Assembly: GCA_020638095.1 (NCBI GenBank)
Contig: JACKJF010000003.1
Location: forward strand, 806,001-870,000
DNA: 64,000 bases
Direction of reading: 5' to 3'
Source: Hyphomicrobiaceae bacterium
GTDB taxonomy: Bacteria > Pseudomonadota > Alphaproteobacteria > Rhizobiales > Devosiaceae
Position 1 is the stretch's first letter. Each line of letters starts with the position of its first letter. The notes beneath the pieces were generated by a model, which saw nothing but the letters and a program-made list of their open reading frames with translations, made no database searches and was not told where the DNA came from. Below are positions 8,437-17,690 of this stretch, in pieces. Made by a program: the position numbers and the translations under genes.

Positions 8437-9138
8437 CTAAACGGTCAGATGTTTCCTTATATCTTCGCGGTCGAGGTCACTTGCCACGCCCGAATGGAGA
8501 ATTTCGCCGCGATCCATGACATAGATCGCATCCGCCAGTTCCCGGCAGAAATCGAGATATTGTTCGACCAGCAAAACGGTGATGCCGAGCTCGTCGCGCA
8601 GAAACTGCAGGGCTCGTCCGATATCCTTGATGATCGAGGGCTGGATACCCTCCGTCGGCTCGTCGAGCACCAGGATTTTCGGGCGGGTCACCAGCGCGCG
8701 TCCGATCGCCAGTTGCTGCTGCTGCCCGCCCGAAAGGTCGCCACCGCGTCGCGAAAGCATGTCCTTGAGCACCGGAAAGAGGGTGAAGAGGAAATCGGGG
8801 AAGGTCCGGTCAAAGGTCCTGAGGCCCGCATATCCGGTTTCGAGATTTTCCCTGACCGTTAGCAGCGGAAAGATTTCCCGCCCCTGCGGCACGTAGCCGA
8901 TGCCGCGCCGCGCCCGCGCATAGGGCGGCAATTTCCTCAGCGGTTCGTCGTCGATCACGACGTCTCCCGCGCTCGGCAGGTGAATGCCGGTGATCGCCCG
9001 CAAAAGGCTCGATTTGCCGACACCGTTGCGCCCGAGAACGGCGGTGATCTTGCCACTTTCCGCCGTTACCGAAACGTTCCGCAGCGCCTGGGCGGCGCCA
9101 TAGTGAAGGTCGATGTTCGACGCAATGAGCGTGGCCAT
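8437..9138 (-). CDS. urtE: urea ABC transporter ATP-binding protein UrtE
   Basis: 233 residues. Walker A GRNGVGKSS, signature LSGGQQQQLAIGRAL, Walker B ILVLDEPTEG and the H-loop substitute VEQYLDF are all visible. The IQPSIIKDIG stretch after the Walker B is characteristic of UrtE rather than LivF. It is one of the two ATPases that drive high-affinity urea uptake at the inner membrane. Last gene of the urtABCDE operon, three bases after urtD. No urease genes are present in the window, so nitrogen release from urea must be encoded elsewhere. Confidence 0.95.
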   Translation of the reverse strand: MATLIASNIDLHYGAAQALRNVSVTAESGKITAVLGRNGVGKSSLLRAITGIHLPSAGDVVIDDEPLRKLPPYARARRGIGYVPQGREIFPLLTVRENLETGYAGLRTFDRTFPDFLFTLFPVLKDMLSRRGGDLSGGQQQQLAIGRALVTRPKILVLDEPTEGIQPSIIKDIGRALQFLRDELGITVLLVEQYLDFCRELADAIYVMDRGEILHSGVASDLDREDIRKHLTV

Positions 9139-9141
9139 GGT

Positions 9142-9888
9142 CTATCGCCCCAGATAACTCTCGATGACCCGTGGGTCGGCGCTGACCTGATCGAGCGAGC
9201 CATAGGCCAGAACCGTGCCTTCGGCCAAGCAGGTGACCTTGCAGCCGAGGTCGCGCACGAAACTCATGTCGTGCTCGACGACGACCACCGATCGGGTCTC
9301 GGATATTGATCTCAGAAGCTTTGCCGTTTCGACCGTTTCCGCATCGGTCATGCCGGCCACGGGTTCGTCGACCAGAAGAAGCTTCGGGTCCTGCGCCAGA
9401 AGCATGCCGATTTCGAGCCATTGTTTCTGGCCATGGCTGAGATTGGCCGCAAGGTCGTTCTGGCGCGAAGTCAGACGGATAGTTTCGAGAATTTCCGATA
9501 TGCGCGCGAGGTCGTCGGCGCTCGGCTCATAGAACAGGGCGGCGAACACGCCGCGCGGGGCCTTCAATGCCAGTTGCAGATTGTCCCGGACCGAGTGGCT
9601 CTCAAAGACGGTCGGTTTCTGGAATTTCCGGCCGATGCCGAGTTCGGCAATATCGGCCTCGTCGCGTTTTGTCAGGTCGATACTGTTCTCGAAGAGCACC
9701 TTGCCCTCGTCGGGCCGGGTCTTGCCGGTGATGATGTCCATCATCGTCGTCTTGCCCGCGCCGTTCGGCCCGATGATCGCCTGCAATTCGTGCGGCATCA
9801 CGATCAGCGACAATGCATTGAGCGCCTTGAACCCGTCGAACGAGACCGAGACGCCGTCAAGATGCAGAAGCGACGTTTCTCGCGTCAT
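9142..9888 (-). CDS. urtD: urea ABC transporter ATP-binding protein UrtD
   Basis: 248 residues. Walker A GPNGAGKTTMMD, a signature written LSHGQKQWLEIGMLL, Walker B LLLVDEPVAGM and a VVVVEHDMSFV H-loop segment are present; the LSHGQKQW form is typical of UrtD. It pairs with UrtE as the second ATPase of the urea importer. The start ATG overlaps the urtC stop by four bases, which indicates translational coupling. Confidence 0.95.
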   Translation of the reverse strand: MTRETSLLHLDGVSVSFDGFKALNALSLIVMPHELQAIIGPNGAGKTTMMDIITGKTRPDEGKVLFENSIDLTKRDEADIAELGIGRKFQKPTVFESHSVRDNLQLALKAPRGVFAALFYEPSADDLARISEILETIRLTSRQNDLAANLSHGQKQWLEIGMLLAQDPKLLLVDEPVAGMTDAETVETAKLLRSISETRSVVVVEHDMSFVRDLGCKVTCLAEGTVLAYGSLDQVSADPRVIESYLGR

Positions 9889-11078
9889 GCCTGCTCCTTC
9901 GCCTCGGATTCGGAAGGAATGTCGACGATCTCCGCCTCCGGGTCAGTGTCGCGTCCTTCTTCGGCCTCGATCGACGCGCGACGGGCCCTCAGCGCCGTCC
10001 AGCCCGAATGGATGGTGCCCACAATGCCCCTGGGCAGAAGGATGGTGACGAGAACGAACAGGCCGCCGAGCGCGAAAAGCCAGAATTCGGGCAGGACCCC
10101 TGTGAACCACGACTTGCCGGCATTGACCGCGATCGCCCCGATGATCGGCCCGACCAGGGTTCCCCGCCCGCCAACGGCAGTCCAGATGACGATCTCGATC
10201 GAGTTGGCCGGCGCGAATTCGCCCGGATTGATGATGCCGACCTGTGGCACGTAGAGCGCTCCGGCGATACCGGCCATGATCGCGGAGACGACGAAGGCGA
10301 AGAGCTTCATGTTGTCGGCGCGATAGCCGAGAAACCGCGTGCGGCTTTCCGCGTCCCGGATCGCGATCATCACCTTGCCAAGCTTGGAGGAAACGATGAG
10401 CTGGGCGGCGTAAAAGGCGAGGGCCAGTGCAATGGCGGAGGCGGCGAAAAGCGCGGCACGCGTCGTGGCGTCCTGGAGCGGAAAGCCGAGAATGTCCTTG
10501 AAGTCGGTCAGGCCGTTATTGCCGCCGAACCCCATATCGTTGCGGAAGAAGGCCAGCAGAAGGGCATAGGTCATCGCCTGGGTGATGATCGAGAGATAGA
10601 CCCCGGTTACCCGCGAGCGGAAGGCGAACCAGCCGAAGACGAAGGCGAGTAGGCCTGGAACCACGACGACCATCACCATGGCGAACCAGAACATGTCGAA
10701 CCCGTTCCAATACCAGGGCAGGTCCTTGTAGTTGAGGAACACCATGAAGTCCGGCAGAACCGGGTTGGCGTAGACCCCGCGGTCGCCGATCTGACGCATC
10801 AGATACATGCCCATCGCATAGCCGCCGAGCGCAAAGAAGGCGCCATGGCCAAGCGAAAGGATGCCGACATAGCCCCAGACCAGATCGAGTGCCAGGGCCA
10901 GCATGGCATAGGTCAGGTACTTGCCGAACAACGGCACGAAATGGTTGGCGATGTGGAGCGGATGCCCGTCGGGCAGCAAAAGGTTCGAGATGGGAACGAA
11001 GATGGCCAGCGCCACGAGCACGCCGACGACCCAATAGGTCTTGGTGCCGAGACCCTGAAGAAGCCAGCGCGTGATCAT
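9885..11078 (-). CDS. urtC: urea ABC transporter permease UrtC
   Basis: 397 residues from ATG 11078, which overlaps the urtB TGA (11075-11077) in an ATGA junction; longer readings further upstream are only antisense-frame noise inside urtB. The protein has about ten hydrophobic segments and the LivM-type motif WGYVGILSLGHGAFFALGGYAMGMYLM. Its C-terminus is a charged tail rich in Glu and Ala. Together with UrtB it forms the membrane channel of the urea importer. Confidence 0.93.
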   Translation of the reverse strand: MITRWLLQGLGTKTYWVVGVLVALAIFVPISNLLLPDGHPLHIANHFVPLFGKYLTYAMLALALDLVWGYVGILSLGHGAFFALGGYAMGMYLMRQIGDRGVYANPVLPDFMVFLNYKDLPWYWNGFDMFWFAMVMVVVVPGLLAFVFGWFAFRSRVTGVYLSIITQAMTYALLLAFFRNDMGFGGNNGLTDFKDILGFPLQDATTRAALFAASAIALALAFYAAQLIVSSKLGKVMIAIRDAESRTRFLGYRADNMKLFAFVVSAIMAGIAGALYVPQVGIINPGEFAPANSIEIVIWTAVGGRGTLVGPIIGAIAVNAGKSWFTGVLPEFWLFALGGLFVLVTILLPRGIVGTIHSGWTALRARRASIEAEEGRDTDPEAEIVDIPSESEAKEQA

Positions 11079-12733
11079 TGCTCCACCGCCCGCCCCTTGA
11101 GGGCGAAGAGCCCGCGCGGCCGCCGCTGGATGAATAGGATGATGAAGACCAGAATGACGATCTTGCCGAGGACAGCACCCGCATAGGGCTCGAGAAACTT
11201 GTTGGCGACGCCAAGGGTCAGGGCGCCAACCAGCGTACCCCAGAGATTGCCGACGCCGCCAAAGACCACCACCATGAAACTGTCGATGATGTAGCCCTGC
11301 CCGAGATTGGGCGACACGTTGTCGATTTGGCTGAGCGCTACCCCGGCCATGCCGGCGATGCCCGAACCGAGCCCGAAAGTAAGCGCATCGACGAATGGCG
11401 TGCGGATGCCCATCGACGAGGCCATGCGCCGGTTCTGCGTCACCGCCCGCATCTGCAGGCCAAGCGGCGTTCGGTTGAGGACGGCAAGCAGGATGGCAAA
11501 TACGGCAAGCGCGAAAACCACGATCCACATCCGGTTCCAGGTGATCGACAGTTGCCCGAGATCGAACGCCCCGGACATGAAGCTGGGATTGCCGACTTCG
11601 CGGTTGTTCGGGCCGAAGATCGTCCTGACCGCCTGTTGCAGGATGAGCGACAGGCCCCAGGTCGCCAGAAGCGTTTCAAGCGGACGCCCGTAGAGCCAGC
11701 GGATGATGCCGCGCTCGATGGCAATGCCGACCAGTGCTGTGACGAGAAAAGCGAGCGGCAGGGCTATGGCGAGGGAATAGTCGAACAGCTCCGGCGCATT
11801 GTTGCGGATCGCGTCCTGCACCACGAAGGTCGTGTAGGCGCCGAGCATGACGATTTCGCCATGCGCCATGTTGATGACGCCCATCACACCGAATGTGATC
11901 GCAAGCCCGATCGCGGCGAGCAGGAGCACCGAGCCGAGCGAGATGCCGTACCAGACATTCTGCCCGGCGGCCCAGATGGCAAGCACGTCCTGGATATCGC
12001 CGATCGCGTCGTCAACCGCCGGCCGGATTTCCGCTGATGCCGTCCCCTGAACGCCGGTCAGCACCGCAAGCGCGTCACGATCGCCGCGGGCCTTGAGCGT
12101 TGCGACGGCAGCCAGCTGCTCGTCGGCCGGGAAATCATTGCGCAGGACGATCACGGCCCGCGCCTCGTTGAGGATCGCGGCAATCGCCGGGTCGGCTTCC
12201 TCAGCCAGCGCCGCATCGATCAGGTCGATCGTCTCCGGGTCGGCCGTCTTCAGAATGTTTTCCGCGGCGGCGCGCCGGTTGGCCGGATCAGGCGACATCA
12301 AGGTCAACTGACCCATAGCCGAGTCGATGGTGCGGCGGAGGGAGTTGTTCACCTTGATCTTTTCAGCATCGCGCTGGCCGACTTCGCCGAGCGCCGCCCC
12401 GCTGATCGGGTCGGAGATTTCGTAATTGCTGCCTTTGCGTTCCGCTATGACGACGCGCTTGTCCGCGTTCACGACATAAAGGTCGCCGTCCCGCAGGGCC
12501 TGAAGCAGAGGCGCGAGGTCGGATTCGCCCGTGGCCGCCAACTGGGTCACAACTTCTGCCCGGTCGCTATAGGACCCGTCGGGCAACTTTTGCACCAGCG
12601 CCGCGGCCGCCTCGGAAAGGGTTTGCGCCCCGGCGGGTGCGACAGACGCAAAAAGCGCCAGAACGAGCAGCAGCGCCGTTCCGGCAATCCTGGTTACAAG
12701 GCTTGGTTTGGTGCGGGCAGGCAATCGGGCCAT
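11075..12733 (-). CDS. urtB: urea ABC transporter permease UrtB
   Basis: 552 residues with a signal-like hydrophobic N-terminus (ending around APAGAQT), then a soluble region of roughly 210 residues with repeated Ala/Asp-rich helices. A LivH-type permease domain follows from about residue 245 (GVMGVINMAHGEIVMLGAYTTF). The long periplasmic N-terminal extension is the usual hallmark of UrtB compared with LivH. It forms the second half of the urea channel with UrtC. A perfect hairpin separates it from urtA, which probably lowers its expression relative to the binding protein. Confidence 0.94.
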   Translation of the reverse strand: MARLPARTKPSLVTRIAGTALLLVLALFASVAPAGAQTLSEAAAALVQKLPDGSYSDRAEVVTQLAATGESDLAPLLQALRDGDLYVVNADKRVVIAERKGSNYEISDPISGAALGEVGQRDAEKIKVNNSLRRTIDSAMGQLTLMSPDPANRRAAAENILKTADPETIDLIDAALAEEADPAIAAILNEARAVIVLRNDFPADEQLAAVATLKARGDRDALAVLTGVQGTASAEIRPAVDDAIGDIQDVLAIWAAGQNVWYGISLGSVLLLAAIGLAITFGVMGVINMAHGEIVMLGAYTTFVVQDAIRNNAPELFDYSLAIALPLAFLVTALVGIAIERGIIRWLYGRPLETLLATWGLSLILQQAVRTIFGPNNREVGNPSFMSGAFDLGQLSITWNRMWIVVFALAVFAILLAVLNRTPLGLQMRAVTQNRRMASSMGIRTPFVDALTFGLGSGIAGMAGVALSQIDNVSPNLGQGYIIDSFMVVVFGGVGNLWGTLVGALTLGVANKFLEPYAGAVLGKIVILVFIILFIQRRPRGLFALKGRAVEQ

Positions 12734-12748
12734 CCTTGTCGGAAGGGG

Positions 12749-12775
12749 CGTGGCGGCTACGTATGAGCCGCCACG
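12749..12775 (-). other. urtA-urtB intercistronic hairpin
   Basis: A perfect 10-bp stem (CGTGGCGGCT with AGCCGCCACG) encloses a 7-base loop. It sits about ten bases after the urtA stop and 16 bases before the urtB start. No T-run follows on the minus strand, so it is better read as a partial-termination or mRNA-stabilising element than as a full terminator. The arrangement fits the common need for excess binding protein. Confidence 0.7.
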
Positions 12776-12784
12776 CGAGGTTCG

Positions 12785-14083
12785 CTACTGGGCGGAGCCG
12801 CCGCAGGTTCCCGTTGCGGTATTGAAGTTGCCGCAGCTGAGCGGTGCGCGCCAATCGGAGATCAGCACCGCCGAATCCGGCAGATAGTCGGACCATGCAT
12901 CACCCGGCACCAGGCCCGGCGTCTGCCAGACGATGTCGAACTGGCCATCGTCCTGGATCTCGCCGATCAGCACCGGCTTGGTGATGTGATGGTTCGGCAT
13001 CATCGCCGAATAGCCGCCCGAGAGGTTCGGCACGGAAGTGCCCGGCAGGGCATCGATCACCGCGTCCGGATCTGTCGTGCCGGCTGCCTCGACCGCCTTC
13101 ACCCACATGTTGAAGCCGATATAGTGGGCTTCCATCGGATCGTTGGTCACGCGGTCGTCGTTGCCGATATAGGCGTGCCAGGCGTCGATGAAGTCGGCAT
13201 TTTCCGGCGTGTCGACCGACTCGAAATAGTTCCATGCGGCGAGGTGACCGACGAGCGGACCGGTATCGAGACCAGCCAGTTCCTCTTCACCCACCGAGAA
13301 CGCGACGACCGGAATGTCCTCGGCCGAAATGCCCTGGTTCCCCAGTTCCTTGTAGAACGGCACGTTGGCGTCGCCATTGACCGTCGAAACCACGGCGGTC
13401 TTCTTGCCTGCCGAGCCGAACGCCTTGATCGCTGAGACTTCCGTCTGCCAGTCGGAGAAGCCGAATGGCGTGTAGTTGATCATGATGTCTTCATCGGCCA
13501 CGCCCTTGGCCTTGAGATAGGCCTCGAGAATCTTGTTGGTCGTGCGCGGATAGACATAGTCCGTGCCTTCCAGAACCCAGCGCTCGACCCCTTCTTCGTT
13601 CATCAGGTAGTCGACGGCGGGAATGGCCTGCTGGTTCGGGGCGGCGCCGGTGTAGAATACGTTGCGTTCGGATTCTTCACCCTCGTATTGCACGGGGTAG
13701 AAGAGGATGCTGTCGAGCTCCTTGAAGACCGGCAGAACCGACTTGCGGCTGACCGAGGTCCAGCAGCCGAACACCACGTCGACACCGTCGACCGAAATCA
13801 GCTCACGGGCCTTTTCCGCAAAGAGTGGCCAGTCCGATGCAGGGTCGACCACGACCGGTTCGAGCATCTTGCCCAACAGGCCGCCCTTCTTGTTCTGCTC
13901 GTCGATCAGGAACAGCATTGTGTCCTTGAGCGTCGTTTCCGAAATGGCCATCGTGCCCGAAAGCGAATGCAGGATGCCTACCTTGATTGTGTCGCCCTCG
14001 GCATAGGCGGGCAGGCTGGCCATGCCGATGGCGCCGGCGACCGCAACAGCGGCGAGCCCGGCGAGAATGCGCGATGATCTCAT
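12785..14083 (-). CDS. urtA: urea ABC transporter substrate-binding protein UrtA
   Basis: 432 residues from ATG 14083; a TTG at 14098 is in frame but less likely. A Sec signal peptide ends near SLPAYA-EGD. The mature protein shows the UrtA hallmarks KVGILHSLSGTMAISE, DPASDWPLFAEKA, VFGCWTSVSRKSVLPVFKE and FYPVQYEGEE. It is the periplasmic urea receptor (an amide-binding relative is possible) and the first gene of the operon. Its upstream region is shared with a divergent NCS1-type sensor kinase and holds a perfect palindrome, so expression probably answers to that two-component system. Confidence 0.95.
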   Translation of the reverse strand: MRSSRILAGLAAVAVAGAIGMASLPAYAEGDTIKVGILHSLSGTMAISETTLKDTMLFLIDEQNKKGGLLGKMLEPVVVDPASDWPLFAEKARELISVDGVDVVFGCWTSVSRKSVLPVFKELDSILFYPVQYEGEESERNVFYTGAAPNQQAIPAVDYLMNEEGVERWVLEGTDYVYPRTTNKILEAYLKAKGVADEDIMINYTPFGFSDWQTEVSAIKAFGSAGKKTAVVSTVNGDANVPFYKELGNQGISAEDIPVVAFSVGEEELAGLDTGPLVGHLAAWNYFESVDTPENADFIDAWHAYIGNDDRVTNDPMEAHYIGFNMWVKAVEAAGTTDPDAVIDALPGTSVPNLSGGYSAMMPNHHITKPVLIGEIQDDGQFDIVWQTPGLVPGDAWSDYLPDSAVLISDWRAPLSCGNFNTATGTCGGSAQ

Positions 14084-14174
14084 GTTTTTCGTCCCCAATG
14101 GTCGGATGTATCAGCGGCCCGGCATCGAGACCGGGTCCACGCCCAACCTTGGCGGGTGCGGGGTGGCTTCCATA

Positions 14175-14190
14175 TACGTCGATTGACGTA
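14175..14190. promoter_or_regulatory. perfect inverted repeat TACGTC-N4-GACGTA, candidate operator
   Basis: A perfect 6-bp inverted repeat with a 4-base GATT spacer lies in the 235-base gap between the divergent urtA and sensor kinase genes, 92 bases upstream of the urtA ATG. Its TAC...GTA symmetry fits the half-sites bound by NarL/LuxR-type response regulators, and a LuxR-type regulator is encoded 3.5 kb away in the same unit as the kinase. Assignment to that regulator is inference. Confidence 0.5.
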
Positions 14191-14318
14191 GGCGGCTCCC
14201 GCCTTCGCCGCCCCACCCTGCAATTGGGGATGCAGCCTTGAAAATTTGTGCTAGAAGCCGTTGAACACTTCTTCGGCGTTTTTCGATAGTGCACAAGAAA
14301 TAGGCAAATCCGAACGGC

Positions 14319-17300
14319 ATGGCGCGACAGCGGATCATCCCTATCCGGCGCGAGTACAATCGCTGGGTGGCCAATCAGACCCTCGAAGACTATGCGCTGC
14401 GGTTCACCGCAAAATCCGCGCGCCGCTATTCGTCACAGCGCATTTCCCAAACCGCCATCGGAGCCATATCCTTCCTGGCGCTCGAAGCCATCGGCGGCAC
14501 CATCACCCTTTCCTACGGCACCACCAACGCGCTCGCCGCGATCATGGTCGCAAGCCTTGTCATACTCGTGGTCGGCCTGCCCATCGCCCGCTATGCCAGC
14601 CGCTATGGCGTCGATATCGACCTGCTCACTCGCGGCGCGAGCTTCGGCTATATCGGTTCGACCATCACCTCGCTCATCTATGCGAGCTTCACCTTCATTC
14701 TCTTCGCCATTGAAGCCTCGATCATGTCGAGCGCGCTGGGACTCGCCTTCGGCCTGCCGCTCTGGCTCGGCTACATCGTCAGCGCCGTCGTCGTCATTCC
14801 GCTCGTTACCCACGGCGTTCGCCTGATTTCGCGGTTCCAGCTGGTGACCCAACCCGTCTGGATCGTTCTCAACATCCTTCCCTTCATCGCCATCGCCTTT
14901 CTCGACTGGCAGAAGTTCGACATGTGGCGGGCTTTCGAGGGATTGAAACAGGGTCTTGGCGGCGCGTCGGGTCTCGACATCGCCAAGTTCGGCGCCGCCT
15001 CTGCGGTTATCCTGGCCCTCATGACCCAGATCGGCGAACAGGTCGACTTTCTGAGGTTCCTGCCTGCCGACGACAAGCCGGCCGGGCTCAGAACGCGCTT
15101 CGCCCGCCGCTTCGCCGCCTTTCTCGCTGGACCCGGCTGGGTTGTGGTGGGCGCTCCGAAGCTGGTCGCCGGGTCTTTTCTGGCCGTGCTCGCGCTTTCG
15201 GCCGGAGTGCCCGCCGAGCATGCCGCCGAACCCGGCCAGATGTATGCAATCGCTTTCGGCTACTTCATGCCCGGACCCGTGTCGGCGATGATCCTGATGG
15301 CGCTCTTCGTCGTTGTCAGCCAGCTCAAGATCAACGTCATGAATGCCTATGCCGGCTCGCTCGCCTGGTCGAATTTCTTCTCGCGCCTGACCCATAGCCA
15401 TCCGGGCCGCGTCGTCTGGCTGCTCTTCAATGTGGCAATCGCGCTCCTTCTCATGGAACTCGGCATATACGGTCTGCTCGAGGCGACGCTTGCCATTTTC
15501 TCCATCGTCGCCATGTCATGGCTGAGCGCCATCTCCGCCGACCTCTTCATCAACAAGCCGCTCGGGCTCGCTCCGAAGGGCATCGAGTTCAAGCGCGCCC
15601 ATCTCTATGACGTCAATCCGGTCGGGCTTGGGGCCATGGGCCTGGCTGCCTTGACCGCGCTCGCTGCCCATTTCGGGTTTTTCGGCTCCATGGCGGCGGC
15701 CCTCGCGCCCTACATTGCGCTCGGCGTCGCCTTCGTGGTTTCGCCTCTGCTCGCCTACGCCACAAAAGGCCGGTTCTATCTGGCGCGGGCACCGCGCAAG
15801 AGCTGGAAGGACAGGACCGAGATCACCTGTTCGATCTGCGAGCATCCTTTCGAGCCCGAGGATATGGCCTGGTGCCCGGCCTATGCCGCCCCCATCTGTT
15901 CGCTCTGCTGTTCGCTCGACGCGCGTTGCCACGATCTCTGCAAACCCGGCGCCTCGCTGAAGGCGCAGACCAGAAGTCTCGCCGAGCGGCTTTTGCCGCA
16001 ATGGGCGATCCGCCAGTTGCAGACGCGGCTTGGCCGTTATGCCCTTTCGATGATCGGTGCGGCGGCGCTGCTCGGCGCCGTTCTGACCATGATCGGAGAT
16101 TTTGCCGCCGGGGTCGCGCCGGAGACCGCCGAGATCGTGCACGGCGCCATGATCGTGGTCTTCTTTGTCTTTCTCGTCATTGCCGGCATCATGGTCTGGT
16201 TTCTCGTGCTCGCCGAAGACAGCCGGCATGTGGCTGAAGAAGAAAGCTCGCGCCAGACGGCACTTCTGCTGCGCGAGATCGAGGCGCATAAGCGCACAGA
16301 TGCGGCCCTGCAGGACGCCAAGGAACTGGCCGAGGCCGCCAACAACGCCAAGAGCCGCTATGTGGTGGGCTTGAGCCACGAGTTGAGGACTCCTCTGAAC
16401 GCCGTGCTCGGCTATGCGCAAATCCTCGACCGCGATGGGGATATCCCCAAGAACCGGCGCGGGGCGGTTGGCGTCATCCGCCGGTCGGCGGAACATCTGT
16501 CGGGCCTCATCGATGGCCTTCTCGACATTTCCCGCATCGAGGCGGGCCGCCTGCAGGTCTATTCCAACGAGGTCAATCTCTCGGACTTCCTCGACCAGCT
16601 CGTGGACATGTTTGCCCCGCAGGCGAGCGCCAAGGGCCTCGAATTCCGCCACACGCGAAACGGTAGACCACCTGCCTTCGTCCGCACCGACGAAAAACGG
16701 CTTCGGCAGATTCTCGTCAATCTTCTGACCAATGCCATCAAGTTCACCGATTCCGGCTTTGTCAGCTTTGAGGTGGCCTACAAGTCACAGGTCGCGACCT
16801 TCTCGGTGAGCGACAGCGGACCCGGAATTGAACGCGGAGAAATCGGCCGGATATTCGAACCCTTCATGCGCGGCGAATCCGAACGCAACAGGCTCGTGCC
16901 AGGCCTTGGCCTCGGGCTGACCATAACCAAGCTTCTGACCGAAACGCTGGGCGGCGAAATCGCGGTGGAAAGTTCGCCGGGTGAGGGCGCCCGGTTCCAG
17001 GTGCGGCTGATGCTTGCGAGCGTCGCCCGGCCTTCGCCACGCCGTACTGAACGCCCGGTCGTCGGCTACCTTGGGCCGCGCCGCACCATCATGGTTGTCG
17101 ACGACAATCCCGACCATCGCGATCTCATGCGAGAACTGCTGCAACCGCTTGATTTCATCGTTCTCACCGCAGTTGATGGACCGGACTGCCTCTCGCAGCT
17201 CGACCACGCCCGGCCGGACCTTTTTCTCCTCGACATCCTGATGCCCGGCATGGACGGCTGGACACTGGCCGAACGCCTCAAGGAGAACGGCCAGACCGCA

Positions 17301-17690
17301 CCCCTTGTCATGATTTCCGCAAATCTCGGCGATGTCCCGACCAGGGCCGACCGCGAAGCCGCCCATGCCGACAGCCTCGCCAAGCCGGTCGACCTTGGCC
17401 AGTTGCTCGACAAGCTGCAGAAGCATATCGGGCTCGACTGGCTCTACGAAGGCGAAAGTGAGGACGATCGGCAACTCGATGGAACGCCGGTCGTGCTTCG
17501 CTCGCCCGGCCCCAAGGTCACGTCTGAACTCCGCTCTCTCGGAGAAATCGGGCACGTCAAGGGCATCGACGCCCTCCTGAACGAGCTCGACGGAGCGCCG
17601 GAAAACGCAGCTCTGGTGAAGCTCCTTCGCGAGCGCGTCGGCGCCTTCGACTTCAAGGGCTATGCCGAAATTCTGGAGCGGGTCGAATGA
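14319..17690 (+). CDS. NCS1 permease-like sensor hybrid histidine kinase
   Basis: 1123 residues in one frame. Residues 1-470 form a multi-helix NCS1 (cytosine/purine/hydantoin) permease-like domain (opening with ...YALRFTAKSARR, then EAIGGTITLSYG). A cysteine-rich insert follows at about 503-545 with TCSIC, WCP, CSLCC and CHDLC, which could bind a metal. Two more membrane helices come next at about 570-635, then a coiled linker and a HisKA motif SHELRTPLN with H687. After an HATPase domain, the receiver has D928/D929 and phospho-acceptor D972 in LLDILMPGMDGW. It looks like a transporter-derived sensor for a small nitrogenous ligand, probably urea or an amide given the divergent urt operon. 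Ligand and transport activity are unknown. Confidence 0.88.
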   Translation: MARQRIIPIRREYNRWVANQTLEDYALRFTAKSARRYSSQRISQTAIGAISFLALEAIGGTITLSYGTTNALAAIMVASLVILVVGLPIARYASRYGVDIDLLTRGASFGYIGSTITSLIYASFTFILFAIEASIMSSALGLAFGLPLWLGYIVSAVVVIPLVTHGVRLISRFQLVTQPVWIVLNILPFIAIAFLDWQKFDMWRAFEGLKQGLGGASGLDIAKFGAASAVILALMTQIGEQVDFLRFLPADDKPAGLRTRFARRFAAFLAGPGWVVVGAPKLVAGSFLAVLALSAGVPAEHAAEPGQMYAIAFGYFMPGPVSAMILMALFVVVSQLKINVMNAYAGSLAWSNFFSRLTHSHPGRVVWLLFNVAIALLLMELGIYGLLEATLAIFSIVAMSWLSAISADLFINKPLGLAPKGIEFKRAHLYDVNPVGLGAMGLAALTALAAHFGFFGSMAAALAPYIALGVAFVVSPLLAYATKGRFYLARAPRKSWKDRTEITCSICEHPFEPEDMAWCPAYAAPICSLCCSLDARCHDLCKPGASLKAQTRSLAERLLPQWAIRQLQTRLGRYALSMIGAAALLGAVLTMIGDFAAGVAPETAEIVHGAMIVVFFVFLVIAGIMVWFLVLAEDSRHVAEEESSRQTALLLREIEAHKRTDAALQDAKELAEAANNAKSRYVVGLSHELRTPLNAVLGYAQILDRDGDIPKNRRGAVGVIRRSAEHLSGLIDGLLDISRIEAGRLQVYSNEVNLSDFLDQLVDMFAPQASAKGLEFRHTRNGRPPAFVRTDEKRLRQILVNLLTNAIKFTDSGFVSFEVAYKSQVATFSVSDSGPGIERGEIGRIFEPFMRGESERNRLVPGLGLGLTITKLLTETLGGEIAVESSPGEGARFQVRLMLASVARPSPRRTERPVVGYLGPRRTIMVVDDNPDHRDLMRELLQPLDFIVLTAVDGPDCLSQLDHARPDLFLLDILMPGMDGWTLAERLKENGQTAPLVMISANLGDVPTRADREAAHADSLAKPVDLGQLLDKLQKHIGLDWLYEGESEDDRQLDGTPVVLRSPGPKVTSELRSLGEIGHVKGIDALLNELDGAPENAALVKLLRERVGAFDFKGYAEILERVE

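Noticed and set aside
9885..11528. Extended UrtC of 547 residues
   Set aside because: The extra N-terminal part is the wrong frame inside urtB; ATG 11078 with the ATGA overlap gives the correct UrtC.
12749..12775. urtA-urtB hairpin as a rho-independent terminator
   Set aside because: No T-run follows on the transcribed strand and the downstream urt genes have no separate promoter visible; partial termination is more likely.
14084..14318. Guanidine or similar riboswitch upstream of urtA or the kinase
   Set aside because: I looked for conserved guanidine-riboswitch segments and found none; only the TACGTC dyad stands out.
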